NCBI GenBank assembly: GCA_021832495.1
Contig: JAKBKR010000029.1
Location: 1 to 11,582, forward strand
From: a bacterium
GTDB taxonomy: Archaea; Thermoplasmatota; Thermoplasmata; Lutacidiplasmatales; UBA184
Reading direction: 5' to 3'
DNA: 11,582 bases
The position numbers and the translations under genes were made by a program. Positions 1 to 4,088 of this stretch are shown piece by piece. The number at the start of each line of letters is the position of its first letter. The first letter of the stretch is position 1. The notes beneath the pieces were generated by a model, which was not told where the DNA came from, ran no database searches, and worked only from the letters and a program-made list of their open reading frames with translations.

Positions 1-1
1 T

Positions 2-319
2 GCCCTCGAGCAGCTTCGCTCGCGCGTTGCGGCAGCCCGGGACCAAGCGGCTCAAGCGCTGACCACGGGTGTTCAATCGCCAAGATCCCGATTCGTGGGC
101 GACGTGGTGGCCTCGTTCGTTCTCCCTCACGGCACCAAGGGAGCCGCTCGAAGTGCGGGACGTTACGTCAGTGCGAGCTCGAAGACGAACGTTCGGGGGC
201 GGTGGCTTGTGACGGGTCGCCAGCTCCTCATCGAAAGTGATGCGGTGCTTCGGCAGGTCTCCGTTCGCTCGAAGACCCTACCACCGTCCGGGACTCCGCG
301 AGATTGCGTGCAAAGCTGA
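2..319 (+). CDS. 3' end of an unrecognised gene, open at the left edge
   Basis: A reading frame is open from the first bases of the window to a TGA at 317-319 (105 residues visible; the start lies outside). Codons in this frame end mostly in G or C up to about position 277, as expected for a real gene here, and the product begins with an Ala/Gln/Arg-rich, probably helical stretch (LEQLRSRVAAARDQAAQ). I recognise no family. The last 20 or so codons look less like coding sequence, while the next frame (see 304-963) already looks coding from about 259. The two may therefore be one gene split by a frameshift, this part being the N-terminal portion. The alternative is two genes overlapping by 16 nt. 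An internal GTG at 95 could be a start for a 74-aa product, but the frame is equally convincing upstream of it, so I treat it as a 5'-partial gene. Confidence 0.5.
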   Translation, partial: ALEQLRSRVAAARDQAAQALTTGVQSPRSRFVGDVVASFVLPHGTKGAARSAGRYVSASSKTNVRGRWLVTGRQLLIESDAVLRQVSVRSKTLPPSGTPRDCVQS

Positions 320-963
320 ACCGCGCTCGCCGGGCAACGAATCCCATTACTCTCCTTTCGATTATCGAGGTTGTCCTCGCTGAGGTCGCCTCGATGGACC
401 TCCTTTGGAACAGCGAGGTCGCGGGCGAGCTGGAAGCTCGCAGACAGGCAAGGCTTGAGGAGAGCCGGGCTTCTGCCGCGCTCCTCATCGACGCCAGCCG
501 CTACGTTCGCCTTGCGATGACCGTGAACCTACTGGATCGCGCTTCGATCTCCGGGGCGCTCCGACCCTTCCCCGCGGCCGACCAGTCGGTCCTCGGGGCG
601 TTGGACGCGCTCGCGCGGGGTGGGCCGGATGCGGAAAGGCAGGCCGTGACCTCCTGCCGCTCGGCGATTGAGAATGTTTGCATTCAGCGTGGAGGGGTCG
701 GGGACTGGAAGGTGGGCCTGAAGGCTCTGCTGCCGTCAGAGTCGGACCAAAGGGCGGTGCAGGCGGTCGTTAACTTCCTCGGAGCGAAGCTCCATGGCGG
801 GCACGTTCCGACTCGGTCCGAAGCCGAGCAGGGACTGAAGCTCAGCGTCGCGATTCTAGCCCGACTCGTCGGCGAGGAACTCTCCCCTCATCCGCCCGCC
901 TCCTCATCCTCTGCGTGGCCGGGAGGAACGCAATGCTTCATCGCCGCGTCGCCTTCCTCTTGA
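304..963 (+). CDS. Abi_C/HEPN-like helical protein, N-terminus uncertain
   Basis: The 219-aa product is largely alpha-helical. Residues about 110-192 resemble the C-terminal domain of abortive-infection-type proteins (Abi_C, HEPN-like fold): a helix with SCRSAIENV at 118-126, then GDWKVGLKAL at 133-142, then AKLHGGHVPTRSEAE at 161-175 and a closing helix. The sequence G-x-x-HG followed by helix-forming residues is the part I recognise; in such families this domain is linked to RNA cleavage or toxin-like roles, but no activity can be shown here. The only in-frame start is TTG at 304. The frame stays open back to 241 and looks coding from about 259 (LEDPTTVRDSARL), so the true N-terminus may lie in the preceding frame. 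The tail after residue 195 is Pro/Ser-rich and probably disordered. The TGA at 961-963 abuts the ATG of the next gene, suggesting co-translation. The same domain type recurs in the gene at 1407-2234. Confidence 0.6.
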   Translation: MRAKLNRARRATNPITLLSIIEVVLAEVASMDLLWNSEVAGELEARRQARLEESRASAALLIDASRYVRLAMTVNLLDRASISGALRPFPAADQSVLGALDALARGGPDAERQAVTSCRSAIENVCIQRGGVGDWKVGLKALLPSESDQRAVQAVVNFLGAKLHGGHVPTRSEAEQGLKLSVAILARLVGEELSPHPPASSSSAWPGGTQCFIAASPSS

Positions 964-1395
964 ATGATGGCCTTCGACAGCTTGACCGTAGAACTCTTCG
1001 TCATCGTCGCTCTGGCCGCCCTCGTGAGCTTCGCCGTGGGTTACGCTCTTGCTGCACTCCGGAAGGGAAGGGAAAGGGAACTCGCAGTCACCGCCGCCCG
1101 GTTGGACACCGCTCGGCGCCAGAGGTCGACGGTCGGTGGCCAGATCGCGGAGGCGCTACGCCCGTACGTTGGAGACTTCCCGTATGATCCGAGTGACCTG
1201 ACATTCGTTGGCGATCCCGTGGACTTCATCGCGTTCCGCGGGCGAGCGGCGGGACACATCGAAGAGGTTGTATTCATCGAGGTGAAGCGGGGAACGAGCA
1301 CCCTGCGCCCCTCTCAACGCCAGACAAGGGACGCGATAAGCGCAGGACGCGTCCGGTGGATGGAGACGAGGTTCCCAGAGCCGCCCTCCGTGTAG
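964..1395 (+). CDS. membrane-anchored nuclease related to archaeal Holliday junction resolvase
   Basis: The 143-aa protein has one hydrophobic segment at residues about 9-32, then a basic linker, then a compact nuclease-like domain. The domain contains GGQIAEALRPY (58-68), FPYDPSDLTFVGDPVDFIAF (72-91), VVFIEVKRG (102-110) and a DAISAGRVRW end (123-132). This order and wording match Endonuc_Holl (PF10107, endonuclease related to archaeal Holliday junction resolvase). The likely PD-(D/E)XK residues are E63, D87, E106 and K108, all present, so the enzyme looks intact. By family analogy it would cleave DNA, perhaps branched DNA, while tethered to the membrane; the substrate is unknown. The start is the first of two consecutive ATG codons, directly after the preceding TGA. 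The next gene begins 11 nt beyond this stop. The assignment to the family is firm; a role in defence is inference from the neighbours. Confidence 0.85.
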   Translation: MMAFDSLTVELFVIVALAALVSFAVGYALAALRKGRERELAVTAARLDTARRQRSTVGGQIAEALRPYVGDFPYDPSDLTFVGDPVDFIAFRGRAAGHIEEVVFIEVKRGTSTLRPSQRQTRDAISAGRVRWMETRFPEPPSV

Positions 1396-1406
1396 CCGGG
1401 GCTGAG

Positions 1407-2234
1407 ATGGCGAACACAGGCGTCGGGATGGGTCGATGGGTCTCCTCACCACCAGAGGACCAAGCCGTACGTACTGAGCTTCAGAAGTTCCAGAGGGAAT
1501 TCATCGCTTGCATCGCTGAGAGGGTATCGGCGCGAGGACTCAATCCCCGGGCCGTCCTGATTACGAGCCCGCACGACTCGGTGACTTGTGCAACAGCTGC
1601 GTCCGTGGTCTTGGTTATCTCGAAAGGAACAGCAACGGACGCGATGAGTACTGACTCCTACGGCGATTTCAGGAGTCGGACGGAGGTCACGGCCCAAGCC
1701 CTGATCCGAGACTCCCGCTCGGCCTTCGGCTGGAGCGACATCGCGTACTGGGTCTTTGATGCCACCTGTTTCACAGACGCCGCCGCCAGGAAAGCAGCGT
1801 TCGAAACCGCCGCCGACAAATTCGCTGACGAGATTGGGCAGAAACTGAACCTTGGGAAGAAGCTCGGGATCTCTGAGGCGCTGACCTTCCTCCAGAACGC
1901 ACGGTCCCGGTTTGAGAGCGGATCCCTTGCGGGCTACAACGATTGCAAGGCGAATTGCCGCTCTGCCCTCGTATCCCTGGTGACGGGCCTCAGTGGTGAG
2001 CATGACACCAGGAGGGGCATCAAGGCGCTCGCAGAGCGAAAGGAACTCGGTGAGACCGATGCAGCCTGCGTCCAGGCTATCGAGGACCTTGTTGGGGCGC
2101 TGAAAGGGATGGCTTCGAAGAAGGGCGCTCACCCGCCGCTGAGCGACGAGAACGACGCGGCGTTCACTCTTCGGCTCACCGAGGCGACCTTCGATTACCT
2201 CGTACGAACGGTCGGGAGAGCGCGTGGGTTATAG
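1407..2234 (+). CDS. two-domain protein with Abi_C/HEPN-like C-terminus
   Basis: The 275-aa product has two parts. Residues about 20-145 form a mixed alpha/beta region, with strands at AVLITS (49-54) and SVVLVISKG (66-74) and a third at IAYWVFDATCF (112-122), that I cannot assign. The alternation of strands could fit a degenerate nucleotidyltransferase- or Rossmann-like fold, but no catalytic motif is visible. Residues about 157-270 are helical and align by eye with the C-terminus of the 304-963 product: NCRSALVSLV (183-192), RRGIKALAER (202-211) and KKGAHPPLSDENDA (238-251), followed by a final helix. This is Abi_C/HEPN-like. I chose ATG 1407, 11 nt after the preceding stop and preceded by a GGGG-containing stretch; GTG at 1356 would overlap the nuclease gene and ATG 1428 is also possible. 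It is the last plus-strand gene of the cluster and is convergent with the 93-aa gene at 2325-2606. Confidence 0.7.
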   Translation: MANTGVGMGRWVSSPPEDQAVRTELQKFQREFIACIAERVSARGLNPRAVLITSPHDSVTCATAASVVLVISKGTATDAMSTDSYGDFRSRTEVTAQALIRDSRSAFGWSDIAYWVFDATCFTDAAARKAAFETAADKFADEIGQKLNLGKKLGISEALTFLQNARSRFESGSLAGYNDCKANCRSALVSLVTGLSGEHDTRRGIKALAERKELGETDAACVQAIEDLVGALKGMASKKGAHPPLSDENDAAFTLRLTEATFDYLVRTVGRARGL

Positions 2235-2293
2235 GAACGGTTGGGAACTGGTAGAGGGTCTTGCCCACTCCGGTCACTCCATCCTGGCGTTCC

Positions 2294-2312
2294 CCACTCT
2301 GCTGGGGAGTGG
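2294..2312. terminator. possible hairpin between convergent genes
   Basis: CCACTC (2294-2299) can pair with GAGTGG (2307-2312) across a 7-nt loop in the 90-nt gap between the two convergent genes. There is no U-run after the stem on either strand, and archaeal termination does not normally need a hairpin, so this may be chance. It is the only structured element I see in the gap. Confidence 0.2.
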
Positions 2313-2324
2313 ATGGGCAGACGC

Positions 2325-2606
2325 TTAGACGTGGGTAGGATCGACGTCAAGGTGGAAGGGGCCAAGAGGGATTTCCTGAGCGTGAAACATATTGGCGAAG
2401 ACTCGTGGTGTGATGTCTTCAGTCCCCCGGAGAACTCCGGGGCGTATGGGCAAGACGATCTCGGCCTCTTTCGAGTCCCGACCCCCGAGCCAGAAGAAGC
2501 CGCTTGGCTGCCCGTCCGGGTACACCCTGAGATACGGGCCCTCGAGCAACACCCCTCGCATCTGTAGTTTCCCGTCGCCATCGGTGTAGGTCTCCTCCTT
2601 AGTCAT
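2325..2606 (-). CDS. 93-aa unrecognised protein, former last gene of the DUF499 operon
   Basis: The protein is 93 aa, begins MTKEETYTDGDGK and ends in HLDVDPTHV. It looks rich in beta strands (MRGVLLEGPYLRVY, PSGFFWLGG, EAEIVLPI) and has no signal peptide or membrane segment. I recognise no family. It is read from ATG 2606 to a TAA at 2327-2325 and has good codon use. No Shine-Dalgarno-like sequence precedes the ATG. If the insertion sequence immediately upstream is removed with one 5-bp target duplication, the DUF499 stop codon falls inside ATGACTAA at this start, so the gene was probably translated by coupling to DUF499. Today the insertion sequence separates them. The frame stays open back into the element (about 2650) and on through it, so readthrough or an N-terminal extension cannot be excluded. 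DUF1156/DUF499 operons can carry additional small genes such as DUF3780, but I cannot show this is one. Confidence 0.6.
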   Translation of the reverse strand: MTKEETYTDGDGKLQMRGVLLEGPYLRVYPDGQPSGFFWLGGRDSKEAEIVLPIRPGVLRGTEDITPRVFANMFHAQEIPLGPFHLDVDPTHV

Positions 2607-2635
2607 CGGCGAGAATTGAACCGAGACCGCACTCC

Positions 2636-2640
2636 GAATC
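2636..2640 (+). repeat. left copy of probable 5-bp target duplication (GAATC)
   Basis: GAATC directly adjoins the left end. The other side carries GATTC at 4089-4093, one mismatch as a direct copy. Using it as a duplication restores a sensible gene junction in the interrupted operon, which supports this reading over a longer inverted repeat. Confidence 0.45.
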
Positions 2641-2682
2641 CAGTACTCCGCCACCGGCTGACGGAGAGTCCCGCCTGAGTTG
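2641..2682 (+). repeat. left terminal inverted repeat of the insertion sequence
   Basis: The first 14 bases (CAGTACTCCGCCAC) match the inverted right end at 13 positions. GGCT follows in both ends with a 1-nt shift, and CCTGA near 2674-2678 corresponds to CCTGA in the inverted right end. The outer boundary depends on whether GAATC at 2636-2640 is a target duplication or part of the repeat. Confidence 0.85.
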
Positions 2683-2693
2683 ACCCGAGTCCC

Positions 2694-2743
2694 CGCGGTC
2701 CGTGGTTCCAGTGGAACCCGGGGTTCAAGCCCGAGACCCCGCG
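2694..2743 (+). promoter_or_regulatory. structured leader ahead of the transposase start
   Basis: Three stems can form in the 50 nt just before the transposase GTG at 2748: GGTTCC (2704-2709) with GGAACC (2713-2718), CGGG (2719-2722) with CCCG (2730-2733), enclosed by CGCGG (2694-2698) with CCGCG (2739-2743). Such a branched leader could mask the start region and limit transposase translation, a strategy known for some other insertion sequences. The stems are seen in the sequence; the function is inference. The GTTCAAG loop resembles a tRNA T-loop but no full tRNA can be drawn. Confidence 0.35.
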
Positions 2744-2747
2744 ACGC

Positions 2748-4049
2748 GTGGGTGTGAAGACCAATCGCCGCGGAGCCGGGCTTGCGCCCAAGGGGAAAGA
2801 CAAGGCGGAAGGGAAAAAGGCACCGACCCACGGGGGCCGACACCGCCCTCGCATCCTGACCGATCGAGAGGTGCGGCACCGAGCTCTCGCGTGGCTCCTC
2901 CCTCTCCTCACCGCCAGCCTCTCTCGGAGGAAGTTCTCCCCGAAGCTCCTCCGTCGGATCAGCGACCTCCTGCTGCGGGCCGCCGCCCGTCACTCGTCCA
3001 TCGCCCGAGCCCGCGCCCGGTCGAAGCGTGGCCCCTCCGAGCGGCACAGCCAACGCGTCCTCGAGCATCTCGTTCGACGGAAGACCCAGCGCGCCCTGAC
3101 CCTCGCCCTCCGAGAACAGGCTCGCCCCTTCCTCCCGCCCCACCCCGTGGATGTCGCCGTCGACTTCCACGAGACCCCGTACTACGGCACCGCCATCGAC
3201 CGGGCGCATCCCCAGTACGTCAAGACGAAGGAAGAGCGCGGCACCCATCGCGCCTATCGGTACGTCACCCTCGACATCGTTACCCACGGCTTCCGCCTCA
3301 CCGTCGCGCTCCGCTACCTCGACCACCGTGGGCGGCTGCGGGCGGCTCTCCGAGATGTCCTGGAGGACGCCCGCAAGGCCGGCGTTCGCATCGGTCGCCT
3401 CTACCTCGACCGGGAGTTCTACACCTACGAGGTCCTGAACTGGCTGAGACACGAGGGCCTCACCGTCGTCGTTCCGCTGCGGCTCGGCTCGAGGCAGCGG
3501 AAGCGCTGGGAGCATGGCCAGAAGTCGTACGTCAGCGAGCACACGCTGAAGGACTCGAAGGGGAGGGGAGCGCCCCTTCCCCTTCGGATCCATGTGGTCG
3601 TCCGCTACCAGATGGGGGAGCGGTTCGGGAAGCACGGCTGTCAGTATCTCATCTACGCGGTGCTCGGCGGTCTCTCCCTCGACGCCCGGCACGAGGTACC
3701 GTTGAGGAAGACCCACGAGCTCTACCGGCGAAGATTCGGGATCGAGAGTTCGTACAGGATCGCCCACCAAGCACTGCCGCGGACCTGCGCCCGGAGCATC
3801 CCGTGGCGGTTGCTCTACCTCGGGGTGGCATTGATGCTCGAGAACGAATGGGTCATCCTGCGGCTCCAGTACACGAGTGAAGGTCGGCAGGGGCCGGGGG
3901 GAATGGATCTGCGCGAAGAGCTCCTCCGGTTCGAGGACCTTCTGGAGCTCCTTTTCCTCAGCATCAGCCGGGTTCTGGGTACCATTCACGTGGTGGGGAA
4001 CCCCAAACCCCCACCGTCGCGACTCAAGAGGTGGGGTATGTCACTGTGA
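2748..4049 (+). CDS. ISH3-like DDE transposase
   Basis: The 433-aa transposase has a basic, Arg-rich N-terminal third (residues 1-130, probably DNA binding) and an RNase H-like catalytic domain. The triad appears intact: D139 in VAVDFHETPYYG, D221 in RLYLDREFYTYEVL, and E333 in YRRRFGIESSYR. The sequence after the glutamate (IAHQALPRT, then WRLLYLGVALMLENEW) follows the wording of haloarchaeal ISH3 transposases, which have YYG, YLDRGFY and KRFGIESSYR at the same places. The enzyme would cut and rejoin the element ends. GTG at 2748 is the first suitable start; GTG at 2754 is an alternative. The stop lies at the edge of the right inverted repeat. No frameshift or internal stop is seen, so the element may still be active. 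The family assignment is from recalled motifs. Confidence 0.9.
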   Translation: MGVKTNRRGAGLAPKGKDKAEGKKAPTHGGRHRPRILTDREVRHRALAWLLPLLTASLSRRKFSPKLLRRISDLLLRAAARHSSIARARARSKRGPSERHSQRVLEHLVRRKTQRALTLALREQARPFLPPHPVDVAVDFHETPYYGTAIDRAHPQYVKTKEERGTHRAYRYVTLDIVTHGFRLTVALRYLDHRGRLRAALRDVLEDARKAGVRIGRLYLDREFYTYEVLNWLRHEGLTVVVPLRLGSRQRKRWEHGQKSYVSEHTLKDSKGRGAPLPLRIHVVVRYQMGERFGKHGCQYLIYAVLGGLSLDARHEVPLRKTHELYRRRFGIESSYRIAHQALPRTCARSIPWRLLYLGVALMLENEWVILRLQYTSEGRQGPGGMDLREELLRFEDLLELLFLSISRVLGTIHVVGNPKPPPSRLKRWGMSL

Positions 4050-4088
4050 CAAATTCAGGAATCACCGGCGAGCCGTGGCGGAGTAGTG
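4050..4088 (-). repeat. right terminal inverted repeat of the insertion sequence
   Basis: Read on the minus strand from 4088 this is CACTACTCCGCCACGGCT, the partner of the left end. It begins next to the transposase stop codon (4047-4049) and contains the stop codon now used by the minus-strand DUF499 gene (TGA at 4057-4055). Confidence 0.85.

Larger units (their letters stand above)
2641..4088 (+). mobile_element. ISH3-like insertion sequence, about 1.45 kb
   Basis: A single DDE transposase gene (2748-4049) is bounded by imperfect inverted repeats. The left end reads CAGTACTCCGCCACCGGCT from 2641; the right end, read on the minus strand from 4088, is CACTACTCCGCCACGGCT. Weaker similarity continues inward to about 2682 and 4050. 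The element is flanked by GAATC (2636-2640) and GATTC (4089-4093), which match at 4 of 5 bases as direct copies. They may be an altered 5-bp target duplication or, being near-palindromic, an extension of the inverted repeats. In the latter case the element is 2636-4093. The size, single gene and duplication length fit the ISH3 family as known in archaea. The element appears more GC-rich at third positions than its neighbours. It lies opposite in orientation to the operon it interrupts. Confidence 0.9.

Noticed and set aside
2700..2760. tRNA-like fragment (GGGGTTCAAGCCC resembling a T-arm)
   Set aside because: Only a 4-bp stem forms with the correct 7-nt loop, and no anticodon arm, D arm or matching acceptor stem can be placed around it on either strand.
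2702..3880. A 392-codon plus-strand frame overlapping the transposase
   Set aside because: Composition is Pro/Arg/Ser-rich with no recognisable domain, while the adjacent frame gives an intact DDE transposase.
2325..3989. A 554-codon minus-strand frame running antisense through the transposase
   Set aside because: Most of it is a Pro/Glu/Arg-rich shadow of the GC-rich transposase gene. Only the part from 2606 down to 2325 looks like a real protein, and it lies outside the insertion sequence.
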